From: Stutzerimonas stutzeri
GTDB taxonomy: Bacteria > Pseudomonadota > Gammaproteobacteria > Pseudomonadales > Pseudomonadaceae
NCBI GenBank assembly: GCA_002387205.1
Contig: DGLA01000004.1
Location: 36,188-100,187 of the forward strand
Length of the DNA stretch: 64,000 nt
Direction of reading: 5' to 3'
Both the position numbers and the translations under genes were made by a program. How positions within the stretch are numbered: the stretch's first letter is position 1; every line of letters begins with the position of its first letter. The notes beneath the pieces were generated by a model. That model saw only the letters and a program-made list of their open reading frames with translations. It had not been told where the DNA came from and searched no databases. Shown in pieces: positions 1-8,701 of this stretch.

Positions 1-1318
1 GCTGTGCGGAGAACTGCGCCGCATTGTCCGGGGACAGCCTCAACAAGCCGGGCCTGTCCAGTAGTCGACGCAAGACCTGGCTCTGGTCCGGCACGAGGGT
101 GAGCCTCGCTGCTTCCCCGCTCAAGCCTTGGGCCTGCTGACCGACCAGGCGATTCTGCCGGCGGTCCACCAGCATCAGCAGAACGCGGTGCATGCCGGTG
201 CTGGCCACCGCCTTGCAGGCAGCGGCGGTGAGCTGCATGACGTTGCCGTAGGGTGTGCGTTCGCTGAGCAGCTCTCGGCAGAGATCCCGCCATTCGCTCA
301 AGGCTTCAGCCGTGGGAGGCTTGGCCAGCCTGGCGGTCTGGAATCGGCTGTTCCAGGGCCACAACAGGCCCTGTGCAGGATGCCAGAGATCGGTTCGCCC
401 AATCGACTGGGCGCTGGTGACGGCTTGCTGATGCACCATCTGCTGCAGCTCGGCCAGGGGAACCTGCAGATAGAGCCCGGCGAGGCGCTGCCAGCGCAGG
501 CTGTGAATGCCGCTCCAGCTGTGATGGGAGGACAGCGCCAGGCCGTTGGCAAGAACGATGGTATTGCTTGGCAGGGTCAGCCAGCGGCGCAGGTCGGGAT
601 TGGCGTCCAGCATCTGCTGCTGGTGCAGAGGATGTTCATTGTCGCGGGCAATATGCAGCGCCTTGATCAGCATGCGCCGGTTCTCGCTGAGCAGGCGGTA
701 GCCCTGGGGAATCCAGCCGGGCAGTGCCCAATGCTCGGTCAGGGCCACGCAGAGTTCCAGCAGCGATACGCCCAGTAGCGATTGCTCGACCTGGCGAGCC
801 GGTTCCCCGTTGACCAGTACGCGCTGTTCCCAGGCCTCGAGCAGCTCCGGATAGGCTGCAACCAGTGTCCAGACCGGGGAGAGAAACAGCAGGCTGCTCC
901 AGTGGATCTCCTGCCAGAGCCGGGCGAGGCGAGCGGCGAACAGGCCGTTGGCCTGCTGGCTGGCGTGTCGGCTGATCAGCACCATCTGCCTGAGCGGTGC
1001 GGGTATGTCGCCCGTCTGCGCTGCGGGAATGCGCTGAAACAGGGCTTCGGCACGCTTGAGGCCGATGCGGCTGAGGGCCACTTCCAGGCTTTCTGCCGGC
1101 TTGTTGGCGGCGGCTGCGTCCCGGTTGGCTTCGCGGATGACGTTGAGTGCCAGTACCGGGCTTTCCTGGATCAGCTCGGCAATCTGCCGCATCGACTTGC
1201 TGCTGTCGCGCAAGGCGCGCTGCACGCGGCCGTAGGGCTCGGCGAAAGCGGGCAGCGCTACGGCGTCCAGAACCTTGATCCAGGCAGGAAGCGTACGGGG
1301 GAGCGGGGTCGTGGTCAT
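1..1318 (-). CDS. HDOD domain protein (3' end outside window)
   Basis: Minus-strand reading frame starting at ATG 1318 (MTTTPLPRTLPAWIKVLDAV) and open to the left edge, so the C-terminus is missing; at least 439 residues are visible. The early part, with LIQESPVLALNVIREAN and a following helical stretch, fits an HDOD domain, a non-catalytic HD relative found in bacterial signalling proteins. The remainder up to the edge is not assigned and could be a GAF-like sensory region. It is divergent from motA with a 171-bp shared upstream region. That places it beside flagellar genes, but a motility role is only an inference from position. Confidence 0.7.
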   Translation of the reverse strand, partial: MTTTPLPRTLPAWIKVLDAVALPAFAEPYGRVQRALRDSSKSMRQIAELIQESPVLALNVIREANRDAAAANKPAESLEVALSRIGLKRAEALFQRIPAAQTGDIPAPLRQMVLISRHASQQANGLFAARLARLWQEIHWSSLLFLSPVWTLVAAYPELLEAWEQRVLVNGEPARQVEQSLLGVSLLELCVALTEHWALPGWIPQGYRLLSENRRMLIKALHIARDNEHPLHQQQMLDANPDLRRWLTLPSNTIVLANGLALSSHHSWSGIHSLRWQRLAGLYLQVPLAELQQMVHQQAVTSAQSIGRTDLWHPAQGLLWPWNSRFQTARLAKPPTAEALSEWRDLCRELLSERTPYGNVMQLTAAACKAVASTGMHRVLLMLVDRRQNRLVGQQAQGLSGEAARLTLVPDQSQVLRRLLDRPGLLRLSPDNAAQFSAQ

Positions 1319-1352
1319 GATGTCGCCGAACTAGCATTTCATCGGGATGGCC

Positions 1353-1379
1353 TTTAGTCTGGCGCAAAAGTTCCGATAA
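1353..1379 (+). promoter_or_regulatory. candidate FliA (sigma-28) promoter of motA
   Basis: TCCGATAA at 1372-1379 matches seven of eight bases of the sigma-28 -10 consensus GCCGATAA. TTTA at 1353-1356 lies 15 bases upstream in the -35 position (consensus TAAA, so a poor match). It is about 110 bp upstream of the motA start. Call rests on the -10 element and the flagellar gene downstream. Confidence 0.4.
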
Positions 1380-1489
1380 CCAGAACAATTCTTTTCATCT
1401 GGCCTTTTCACCTGACCCCGCTCGAGCCCGTGCACCCTTGTACGGCCCGTTTCAGGTGCCTCGAAATCAGGTTTTAGACGTACCTACCT

Positions 1490-2341
1490 ATGGCAAAGAT
1501 AATCGGCATCATCGTGGTAATCGCCAGCGTGCTCGGCGGGTTCATTCTTTCCGGCGGCAAGGTCGGCGCGCTCATCCACCCCTTCGAAGTCATGATCATC
1601 GGTGGTGCGGCCCTGGGCGGGTTCCTGCAGGCGAACCCCGGCAGCACGACCAAGATCGTGTTCAAGAAGTCGCTGCAGATGTTCAGCTCGCGGTTCACCC
1701 ACAAGTACTACCTGGAAGTGCTGGGGATGCTTTACGAGATCCTCAACAAGAGCCGTCGCGAAGGCATGATGGCGATCGAGGCCGACCTCGAGGACCCCAA
1801 GGCCAGCCCGATCTTCAGCAAGTATCCGGCCGTGCTCAAGGACGAGCGGATGACCGCTTTTGTCTGTGACTACCTGCGCATCATGTCGTCCGGCAACATG
1901 GCTCCGCACGAGCTGGAGGGACTGTTCGACATGGAGTTGAACGGGCTGAAGGAGGAACTCGACCACCCCTCCCATGCCGTGGCCAAGATTGCCGATGGCC
2001 TGCCCGCGATGGGTATCGTGGCGGCGGTGCTGGGCATCGTGATCACCATGTCGATCCTGGCATCGGCCACCAACGCCGAGATCGGGGAAAAGGTTGCCAC
2101 GGCACTGGTGGGTACCTTTCTCGGCATTCTCGCTTCCTATGGTTTCTTCGGGCCCCTGTCCGGGGCGCTCGAGCATGACGCCAAGGAAGAGCTGAACCTC
2201 TATGAAAGCATCAAGGCGACCCTGGTCGCGTCTGCGTCCGGCATGCCGCCGACGCTGGCCGTGGAGTTCGGTCGAAAGGTGCTCTTCCCGGCGCACCGCC
2301 CGAGCTTTGCCGAGCTTGAACAAGCCATGCGTGGCAGCTAA
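1490..2341 (+). CDS. motA: flagellar motor stator protein MotA
   Basis: Inner-membrane subunit of the ion-conducting stator that powers flagellar rotation, working with MotB. 283 residues, the family's usual length. Two hydrophobic segments lie near the N-terminus (MAKIIGIIVVIASVLGGFIL and around residues 30-50), then a long cytoplasmic loop, then two C-terminal membrane segments (around IADGLPAMGIVAAVLGIVIT and VGTFLGILASYGFFGPL). motB follows after 8 bp, so the two are cotranscribed. No strong Shine-Dalgarno is visible just before the ATG. A FliA-like element lies about 110 bp upstream. Confidence 0.97.
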   Translation: MAKIIGIIVVIASVLGGFILSGGKVGALIHPFEVMIIGGAALGGFLQANPGSTTKIVFKKSLQMFSSRFTHKYYLEVLGMLYEILNKSRREGMMAIEADLEDPKASPIFSKYPAVLKDERMTAFVCDYLRIMSSGNMAPHELEGLFDMELNGLKEELDHPSHAVAKIADGLPAMGIVAAVLGIVITMSILASATNAEIGEKVATALVGTFLGILASYGFFGPLSGALEHDAKEELNLYESIKATLVASASGMPPTLAVEFGRKVLFPAHRPSFAELEQAMRGS

Positions 2342-2349
2342 GCGCGACC

Positions 2350-3387
2350 ATGGACAATACCCAACCAATCATCGTCAAGCGCGTCAAGAAAGTCGCGGCC
2401 GGCCATCATGGTGGCGCCTGGAAGATCGCCTTTGCCGACTTCGCAACGGCAATGATGGCGTTCTTCCTGGTGATGTGGCTGATGTCGTCGGCCACCCCCG
2501 AACAGAAGCGGGCCATCTCCGGCTACTTTCAGGACCCTATCGGCTTTACTGAAAGTGCCAGCCCCTACGTGATCGACCTGGGCGGTACACCGACCCCGGC
2601 ACCGGATCGCACGCTCAACGATGTGGTCGATCCGGCCCAGCAGCAGACCCAGGCGAAGCCTGAAGCCGAACAGGTCGAGACGTTCTCCGAGCAGGCGGAA
2701 ACCTTCGCCGAGCAGCTGGACCGAGAGCGGCTCGATCTGTTGCTGCAGGAACTGCAGAACAAGGTTGATGAAAACCCGGAGCTGACGCGCTTCAAGGATC
2801 AGATCCTGTTCGAGATCACCCAGGACGGCCTGCGTATCCAGATCATGGACGCGGCCAACCGGCCGATGTTCGCCCTGGGTAGCGCACAGTTGCAGCCCTA
2901 TTTCGAGGACATCCTGCTGGCCATGGCCGATACCATCCGCGCGGTGCCCAACAAGATCAGCATCAGCGGCCACACCGATGCTAAACCCTATTCCGGGCGC
3001 GGCGAATTCGGCAACTGGGAGCTGTCGGCCGGGCGTGCCAACGCCGCTCGTCGCGCGCTGGTCGCCGGCGGCTACCCCGAGGAGCAGCTTGCCCGCGTCG
3101 TCGGCTATGCCTCGTCAGCATTGTTTGACCGGGAAGATCCGCTGAACCCGGTCAACCGCCGTATCGACATCCTCGTCCTGACCAAGCGGGCGCAACGCGA
3201 TATCGAAGGCGAGCAGTCAGGTGCCGCCAATGAGCCCGCCGAGGCGGGAGGTTCCGGCGTGGCGCCACCTGCCGGGGCCGCCGCTGCTCCTGGTTCGGGC
3301 GATCCGCTCCAGCCTGCGCAATTGCGCGAGCGGCTGAACATCTTTGAAGACGGTGTGCTCGAATTCGACCAGCCTGGTGGCAACTGA
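2350..3387 (+). CDS. motB: flagellar motor protein MotB
   Basis: Stator subunit that anchors MotA to peptidoglycan. 345 residues: a short cytoplasmic tail, one membrane segment (WKIAFADFATAMMAFFLVMW) with Asp30 at the position of the proton-binding aspartate of E. coli MotB, a charged linker, and an OmpA-like peptidoglycan-binding domain at roughly 150-265 (ISGHTDAKPY, NWELSAGRANAARRAL). The Ala/Gly/Pro-rich tail after residue 280 is low complexity. It follows motA by 8 bp. It converges on rsgA with only 27 bp between the stops. Confidence 0.97.
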   Translation: MDNTQPIIVKRVKKVAAGHHGGAWKIAFADFATAMMAFFLVMWLMSSATPEQKRAISGYFQDPIGFTESASPYVIDLGGTPTPAPDRTLNDVVDPAQQQTQAKPEAEQVETFSEQAETFAEQLDRERLDLLLQELQNKVDENPELTRFKDQILFEITQDGLRIQIMDAANRPMFALGSAQLQPYFEDILLAMADTIRAVPNKISISGHTDAKPYSGRGEFGNWELSAGRANAARRALVAGGYPEEQLARVVGYASSALFDREDPLNPVNRRIDILVLTKRAQRDIEGEQSGAANEPAEAGGSGVAPPAGAAAAPGSGDPLQPAQLRERLNIFEDGVLEFDQPGGN

Positions 3388-3414
3388 GCCGCGCGGGTCC
3401 TGACGGCCGGCCTG

Positions 3415-4446
3415 CTAGTAGTCGGCCTCTGGCAGGCTGCTGATGATGTGGCGATAGCTGTTCATGCGCTGTGGCTGGATTTCTCCCTGCTCCAGGGCTT
3501 TGAGCAGCGCACAGCCTGGCTCGCGGTCGTGCTTGCAGTCGCGGAAGCGACAGTGGCCCAGCAGTTCCTGAAACTCGATGAACCCGGCTTCGACGTCGGC
3601 GCGGCTGACGTGGCCGAGGCCGAACTCGCGGATACCGGGCGAATCGATCAGTTCGCCGCCGCCGGGGAAGTGAAACAGGCGCGCCGTGGTGGTGGTGTGG
3701 GTGCCCTTGCCGGTCATTTCCGACAGCGCACCGACGCGGGTATCGACGCCGGGCAACAGGCTGTTTACCAGCGATGACTTGCCTACGCCGGACTGGCCGA
3801 CGAATACGCTGACGTGACCGTCGAGGCGGGCCTTCAGGTCATCCATGCCGGCGCCGCCGTGCGCCGAGACTTCCATCAGCGGGTACCCCAGCTGGCGATA
3901 GACGGACAGCAGCGCGTTGAGCGCAGGTTCGTTCTGCGCATCGATCAGATCCGCCTTGTTCAGCAGCAGAAGCGGCGTGATCCCGGCATGTTCGGCTGCG
4001 ATCAGATAGCGGTCGATGAGGTTGGCGTGGGGCTCGGGAAGCGGCGCGAAGACGATTACGATCAGATCGACATTGGCCGCAACGGGTTTGAGCTGGCCGC
4101 GGGTGTCGGGGCGACAGAGTTCGGACTGGCGCGGCAGTTGCGCCACGATGACGCCGATTCCCTGGTTGCCTGGGCGCCAGACCACGCGGTCGCCGGTAAC
4201 CAGTGCCGGCAGGTTGGCGCGCAGGTGGCAACGAAAGACCTGACCGCTATGCTCGCCTTCCTGCGCCTCGACCTCGACCTGCACGCCGAAGTGGGCAATG
4301 ACCAGGCCGGTCTGCTCGGGGCCAAGATCGCCGCCTTCGAGTTCTTCGACGGCACGGGATTCTCGCCGCGCCGCGCGGGTGGCGCGCTCTTCCTGGATTT
4401 TCTCGATGCGCCAGCTTTGCCGGCGGTTGAGTTGGCGTTTGGCCAT
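3415..4446 (-). CDS. rsgA: ribosome small subunit-dependent GTPase A
   Basis: Circularly permuted GTPase that helps late maturation of the 30S subunit. 343 residues: an N-terminal OB-fold, then the permuted order G4 (LLNKADLID), G1 (GQSGVGKSS) and G3 (DSPG), ending in a zinc-binding segment CRFRDCKHDREPGC. ATG at 4446 gives the standard basic N-terminus MAKRQLNRRQ. The neighbouring orn and motAB match the usual Pseudomonas order. Confidence 0.97.
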   Translation of the reverse strand: MAKRQLNRRQSWRIEKIQEERATRAARRESRAVEELEGGDLGPEQTGLVIAHFGVQVEVEAQEGEHSGQVFRCHLRANLPALVTGDRVVWRPGNQGIGVIVAQLPRQSELCRPDTRGQLKPVAANVDLIVIVFAPLPEPHANLIDRYLIAAEHAGITPLLLLNKADLIDAQNEPALNALLSVYRQLGYPLMEVSAHGGAGMDDLKARLDGHVSVFVGQSGVGKSSLVNSLLPGVDTRVGALSEMTGKGTHTTTTARLFHFPGGGELIDSPGIREFGLGHVSRADVEAGFIEFQELLGHCRFRDCKHDREPGCALLKALEQGEIQPQRMNSYRHIISSLPEADY

Positions 4447-4564
4447 TTATGCGGTGCCCAGGTGTGAAAGAGGGCGAGTCTAGCACGCCGTCAGTCGCCC
4501 GCCGTGGGCCTGTTTACGGCCCCGGCGGGCGGGTAGACTCGGCAGTCCGAACCTGCGGCGATGA

Positions 4565-5380
4565 GTGTCCATGCCTGCTCTGTCTCTTGCTCGCTTTCCC
4601 GCCTTGCTGGCGCTGTTCTGTCAGGTGTTGGCGCTCCTGCTCAGCTGGCTGCTACTGCTCGGGCTGGCGCGGTTGCTGGGCTGGCATCTCGGCCTGCTGG
4701 GGGCAGCCTGTCTGCAGGGCGCACTCGCGGCGTTGATCGGGCAGCTCCTGGGGCTGTCCCGCTGGTGGCTTCCGATCAACCTCGGTTTCGTACCCGGTCT
4801 GGTGTTGCTGCAGAATCACGCCGTGCCGCCATGGCTGCTGCTGGTCGGCTTCCTGGTGCTGTTGATGCTGAACTGGAATGCACTGACCGAGCGGGTTCCG
4901 CTTTACCTGACCGGCTCGGCGGCTGAGTTGCGCCTGGTGGAGCGACTGGCGACGTTGCCCGGCCAGTTCCGCTTCGTCGATCTGGGCTGTGGGCTCGGCG
5001 GGACCCTGCTGCGGCTGTCGCGGGCCTATCCGCAAGCGCAATTCGTGGGTGTCGAAACTGCGCCTTTGACGTTCGTGCTGTGCTGGCTGCGCTGTCTGCC
5101 ACGAGGCAATTGTCATGTGCGTTTGCGCAGCCTCTGGCGTGAGCCGCTCGGCGGTTATGACGTGGTCTACTGCTTCCTGTCACCCGCGCCCATGCCGCGG
5201 ATCTGGGACAAGGCAGCAGCCGAGATGAAGCCTGATGCGTTACTTATCAGCAACAGCTTCGAGGTGCCTGGCGTCGAGGCGGGGGAAATCCTGCCGATAG
5301 AGGACTGGCGCCGTTCGCAGCTCCTGATCTGGCGGCCCGGTTCGGCATCGGCACCTGACGGCAGGGGTGCGAGCGGCTAA
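4565..5380 (+). CDS. class I SAM-dependent methyltransferase with N-terminal membrane segments
   Basis: 271 residues from GTG 4565, or 269 from ATG 4571. Residues 5-105 are strongly hydrophobic with about four membrane segments. The second half carries a SAM-binding motif I (FVDLGCGLGGTLLRL) and the acidic motif II region (FVGVETAPLTF), as in class I methyltransferases. The substrate cannot be read from sequence. A catalytic domain tethered to the inner membrane suggests a lipid, quinone or membrane-protein target, which is inference. It lies between rsgA (divergent) and orn (same strand, 28 bp). Confidence 0.7.
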   Translation: MSMPALSLARFPALLALFCQVLALLLSWLLLLGLARLLGWHLGLLGAACLQGALAALIGQLLGLSRWWLPINLGFVPGLVLLQNHAVPPWLLLVGFLVLLMLNWNALTERVPLYLTGSAAELRLVERLATLPGQFRFVDLGCGLGGTLLRLSRAYPQAQFVGVETAPLTFVLCWLRCLPRGNCHVRLRSLWREPLGGYDVVYCFLSPAPMPRIWDKAAAEMKPDALLISNSFEVPGVEAGEILPIEDWRRSQLLIWRPGSASAPDGRGASG

Positions 5381-5408
5381 ACTGCGCGCCACCGCCAAGG
5401 AGTTCATC

Positions 5409-5951
5409 ATGCAGAGCCCGCAGAACCTGATCTGGATCGACCTCGAGATGACCGGTCTTGATCCGGACAACGATGTCATCATCGAAATGGCCACGATTGT
5501 CACTGACAGCCAGCTCAACATTCTCGCCGAAGGGCCTGTGATCGCCATTCATCAGAGTGACGAGATTCTCGCCGGGATGGACGAGTGGAACACCCGCCAG
5601 CATGGCGGTTCAGGACTGACCCAGCGGGTGCGTGAGAGCCGGATTTCCACCGAAGAGGCCGAGGCGCAGACGCTGGCTTTTCTCGAGCAGTGGGTGCCAA
5701 AAGGCAAGTCTCCGATCTGCGGCAACAGCATCTGCCAGGACCGCCGGTTCCTCTACCGGCGCATGCCGGAGCTGGAACGTTATTTCCACTACCGCAACCT
5801 TGACGTTTCGACCCTGAAGGAACTGGCCGCGCGCTGGGCGCCGGAGGTACTGGCCGGCTTCAAGAAAGGCGGAACACACCTGGCGCTGGACGATATCCGT
5901 GAATCCATCGCCGAGCTGCGTCATTATCGTGAGCATTTCATAAAGGGATGA
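5409..5951 (+). CDS. orn: oligoribonuclease
   Basis: 3'-5' exoribonuclease that degrades 2-5 nt RNAs, including pGpG left from c-di-GMP breakdown. 180 residues, the normal length. It has the DEDDh exonuclease signature: WIDLEMTGLD near the N-terminus, NLDVSTLKELA in the middle and a C-terminal H/D segment (GGTHLALDDIRESI). ATG 5409 is chosen over an upstream in-frame start at 5367 because AAGGAG at 5397-5402 is well placed and MQSPQNLIWIDLE is the family N-terminus. Confidence 0.97.
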   Translation: MQSPQNLIWIDLEMTGLDPDNDVIIEMATIVTDSQLNILAEGPVIAIHQSDEILAGMDEWNTRQHGGSGLTQRVRESRISTEEAEAQTLAFLEQWVPKGKSPICGNSICQDRRFLYRRMPELERYFHYRNLDVSTLKELAARWAPEVLAGFKKGGTHLALDDIRESIAELRHYREHFIKG

Positions 5952-5967
5952 AGGTGGAGGCTGACCT

Positions 5968-6071
5968 GAAGCCGGAAGCTAGGAGTTATAAGCCGGAAGC
6001 TAGAAGCTAGAAGCCAGAAGTTATAAGCCGGAAGCTAGAAGCTAGAAGCTAGAAGCTAGAAGCTAGAAGCT
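5968..6071 (+). repeat. heptamer tandem array, RGARGCT type, left arm
   Basis: Tandem 7-bp units, mostly GAAGCTA with variants GAAGCCG and GAAGCCA. There is a higher-order duplication: 30 identical bases at 5984-6013 and 6019-6048, a period of 35 bp (five heptamers). It begins 16 bp after the orn stop. Its mirror array in inverted orientation is at 6195-6284, with 123 bp of non-repeated sequence (6072-6194) between, in which I see no gene. Confidence 0.9.
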
Positions 6072-6194
6072 GAGCAGGAAGGCATGAGTTTGCGGGCGTG
6101 TTGATGGCGTTTGAGTGAAGCGCGACCCCGCATGTCGTGTGCGTTCCGGTGTGGACGAGCGGAGCATCCTCCACTCAATGGTTCAGTGTCGTAC

Positions 6195-6284
6195 CCTCCA
6201 GCCTCCAGCCTCCAGCCTCCAGCCTTCAGTTCCAAACTATCGGCTTCCAGCTTCCAGCTTCCAGCCTCCAGCCTCCAGCCTCCA
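6195..6284 (-). repeat. heptamer tandem array, RGARGCT type, right arm (inverted)
   Basis: Tandem CCTCCAG and CTTCCAG heptamers, i.e. GGAGGCT/GGAAGCT read on the minus strand, so inverted relative to the array at 5968-6071. It ends two bases before the stop codon of the minus-strand oxidoreductase gene. RNA from the two arrays could pair imperfectly across the 123-nt unique segment. Confidence 0.9.
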
Positions 6285-6286
6285 AC

Positions 6287-6928
6287 CTACCTCCCCAGCC
6301 GCCTCAGTTCATCCGACTCGACCACCCGCGTTCCCTGGCCTTCCTCCAGCGCCAGGCGCCAGAGGGCGCGGGCAAGGATGCACGCAGAGATTCCGCGGTA
6401 TTTGCCAGGCAGGAGATGGGAGATCGGTGCGGTCAGGCGCTCCATGGGCCGTACCTGCATGCGTGGGCCGAGAAGCTGGGCAGGGCGGGCGATGGTCAGT
6501 TGTGGCCAGTCTTGCGCACGCAGCGCATCTTCCATCTGGCCTTTGACCTTGCAGTAGAAGATCGCGCTATCGGGGTTGGCGCCCAGCGAGCTGATCACCA
6601 GCAGATGCCGTGCGCCGAGTGCTCGGGCACGCTCGGCAAATGCCACCACCAGGTCATGATCGATGGCACGAAAGGCATCGGGGCTGCCGGCTTCCTTGAG
6701 TGTGCTGCCCAGGCAGCAGAAAGCGGTATCGGGCTGGCCCTGCAGTTGCGGCAGCAGGTCGCGAAGCGGTCCCACTGGGTTTTTCAGTCGTGGGTGCGTG
6801 GCGAGTGGTTTGCGACTGGGCGCCAGTACGCATTCGACGGTGGGTTCGTTGAGCAGCCGGTCGAGCAGGCGCTCGCCGGTGAGTCCGGTGGCGCCGGCAA
6901 GCAGAATACGCTGGGGCGTCAGATACAT
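6287..6928 (-). CDS. NAD(P)-binding oxidoreductase, atypical SDR family
   Basis: 213 residues with an N-terminal Rossmann dinucleotide site (ILLAGATGLTGERLLDRLL) and the NAD(P)H-binding pattern of HTATIP2/YbjT-like atypical short-chain dehydrogenases (HLLVISSLGANPDSAIFYCKVKG, where the Ser and the Tyr-x-x-x-Lys positions can be recognised). Substrate unknown. ATG 6928 lies 19 bp after the upstream minus-strand MORN-peptidase gene, so the two may be cotranscribed. Its stop is adjacent to the right heptamer array. Confidence 0.75.
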   Translation of the reverse strand: MYLTPQRILLAGATGLTGERLLDRLLNEPTVECVLAPSRKPLATHPRLKNPVGPLRDLLPQLQGQPDTAFCCLGSTLKEAGSPDAFRAIDHDLVVAFAERARALGARHLLVISSLGANPDSAIFYCKVKGQMEDALRAQDWPQLTIARPAQLLGPRMQVRPMERLTAPISHLLPGKYRGISACILARALWRLALEEGQGTRVVESDELRRLGR

Positions 6929-6947
6929 GGTTTGGCTTCCTGTGCGA

Positions 6948-8627
6948 TCAGTCGGTCGAGGTGTGCTGCTGTTCGTTCAGCATTCGCCAGTGTTCGACGA
7001 CCTGGTCCGGTGCCCAGATCTGCGGCTCTGATGGCTGATAGTGGTCGGCCAGCTCTCGTTCGGCAACCCTCGTCTGCGCCAGCGTGAAGGCTTGCACGAT
7101 ATCTCTGCTCTGCTGCAGCGCCTCGGCGAACAAGGCGCGGCCAAAGTAGGTGAAGTCATTTTCCTCGGAACAGCCGAACGAGACGCGATCGGCTCGAGCG
7201 GCGGTCATGACGAGCGTGTTCGCGCTCTTTAATGGTTCTATGAAGCCGCCTGAATAACATGCGGAAATCACGACCACCTTGTTGCGTTCGGCGAGCGGCG
7301 CCATGATTCGGGCGAGTTCGCTGGCCGGCAGGTCTTCCAGTTCCAGTCTCGGCTGTGCCACGGCAAGTTGATGGTCCGCCGAGCCGTGACTGGTGAGGTA
7401 GATGAAGATCAAATCTTCCGGACCGCTTCGCTCTGCAAGGGTCTGGATGGCGCGAGACAGATTTTCTCGAGTGGCCAGAGGTCGGTCAGCGATATGGTCT
7501 CGGTGGTTGGCCAGGTTGATCTGGCCATGGGCGGCGAAGCGCTCTGCCAGGAGTGCATCGACGTAATCGACCTCACGCAGGAACACGCTTTGCTGGCCAT
7601 CGCCCGCGAAGGTCAGGCTATACAGCTCAACGGCCGGGGTGGAGGCGGGGACTGCCTCGAGTGCCTGGTCGAGCAACCGGCCCTGGTTCAGCAGCCCCAG
7701 CTCCAGAGGATCGGTTATCGCCTTGCCTGCGCTGTCCCGGATCAAGCGGCCCGCGCGCCAGGTTCCCGCTTGCTCGGTACCGTCGGCCAGTTGCAGTGTG
7801 CCGGCGCCATCGAAGCGGCCATCACGAAACCGACCCGTGTAGCGGCTGCCGTCGGCCTGTTGCAGGACGCCCTCGCCGTGATATCTCCAACCCTCGAAGT
7901 CGCCGGTATAGCGGCTGCCATCGGTACCGGCATACTCGCCCTGGCCGCTGAGTTCGCCCTGCTTGAAATGACCCTTCCACACCTGGCCAGCGGCATCTTC
8001 ATAGCGGCCTTGTCCATGAAACAGATCATTCTCGAAGCCGCCAAGATAGTGTTCGCCGTTGTTGCCGCGAAACAGGCCCTGGCCAGTTAGCCGACCCTCG
8101 ACAAAGGTTCCGCTGAGTTCGCCGCTCTCATCGGTGCGCATGCCCTGGCCGTGAGGCTGACCGGCAAGGAATGCGCCTTCATGGATGACCCCGTCAGCGC
8201 TTTCGAGCCTGCCGGCGCCTTCATACAGGTCGTTCTTGAACTCGCCCTCATAACTCAGGCCCGGCTCGAGATAGCGACCCTTGCCGTTGAGCGCGCCGCG
8301 CTGGAAGCGTCCCTCGTAGACGCCGCCCGCTGCATAGCTGAAACGCCCCCGTCCGTCGAACAGTCCCTGTTTGAATTCGCCTTCGTAGCGATCACCGTTG
8401 GCGCCTTGCCAGATACCCTGACCGTGCCACTGGCCATCCTTGAATTCGCCGACGTAGTGGCTGCCGTTGGGGTAGTCGATGCGACCTTCGCCCTGCAGCC
8501 GGCCGTTGACGATCTCGCCGCGATAACGGCCGCCGTCCGGCAACGTGGCATCGGCGGGTGTGAACGGCTCGCCCTCACCGCAGGCGGCGAGCAGGCAGGC
8601 AAATGAAAGGAGAGCAAACTGGCGCAT
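6948..8627 (-). CDS. MORN-repeat lipoprotein with C-terminal C13-like cysteine peptidase domain
   Basis: 559 residues from ATG 8627. A lipoprotein signal (FACLLAAC, lipid Cys16, Gly at +2) predicts anchoring in the outer membrane. Residues about 35-297 are roughly twelve MORN-type units of about 23 residues with the Y-x-G-x-F...G-x-G pattern (YVGEFKDGQWHGQG, YTGDFEGWRYHGEG). Residues about 335-535 resemble the C13 (legumain/caspase-like) peptidase fold, with the catalytic pair in LTSHGS (His414) and ISACYSGG (Cys457). The likely role is an envelope-tethered protease with MORN modules as binding surface; substrate unknown. An upstream frame extension to 9095 is rejected because it overlaps the MaoC gene and lacks a signal peptide. 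Confidence 0.8.
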   Translation of the reverse strand: MRQFALLSFACLLAACGEGEPFTPADATLPDGGRYRGEIVNGRLQGEGRIDYPNGSHYVGEFKDGQWHGQGIWQGANGDRYEGEFKQGLFDGRGRFSYAAGGVYEGRFQRGALNGKGRYLEPGLSYEGEFKNDLYEGAGRLESADGVIHEGAFLAGQPHGQGMRTDESGELSGTFVEGRLTGQGLFRGNNGEHYLGGFENDLFHGQGRYEDAAGQVWKGHFKQGELSGQGEYAGTDGSRYTGDFEGWRYHGEGVLQQADGSRYTGRFRDGRFDGAGTLQLADGTEQAGTWRAGRLIRDSAGKAITDPLELGLLNQGRLLDQALEAVPASTPAVELYSLTFAGDGQQSVFLREVDYVDALLAERFAAHGQINLANHRDHIADRPLATRENLSRAIQTLAERSGPEDLIFIYLTSHGSADHQLAVAQPRLELEDLPASELARIMAPLAERNKVVVISACYSGGFIEPLKSANTLVMTAARADRVSFGCSEENDFTYFGRALFAEALQQSRDIVQAFTLAQTRVAERELADHYQPSEPQIWAPDQVVEHWRMLNEQQHTSTD

Positions 8628-8673
8628 GCGGCGTTCCAGACAACAGGATGCCTGCAGTATGCCGCAAACGCGC

Positions 8674-8693
8674 GGGCGGGCCACAACCCGCCC
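8674..8693 (-). terminator. possible weak terminator after the MaoC gene
   Basis: Perfect inverted repeat GGGCGGG (8674-8680) / CCCGCCC (8687-8693) with a 6-nt loop, just past the MaoC stop on the minus strand. No T-run follows, so termination is uncertain. Confidence 0.3.
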
Positions 8694-8701
8694 TATGGCC
8701 G

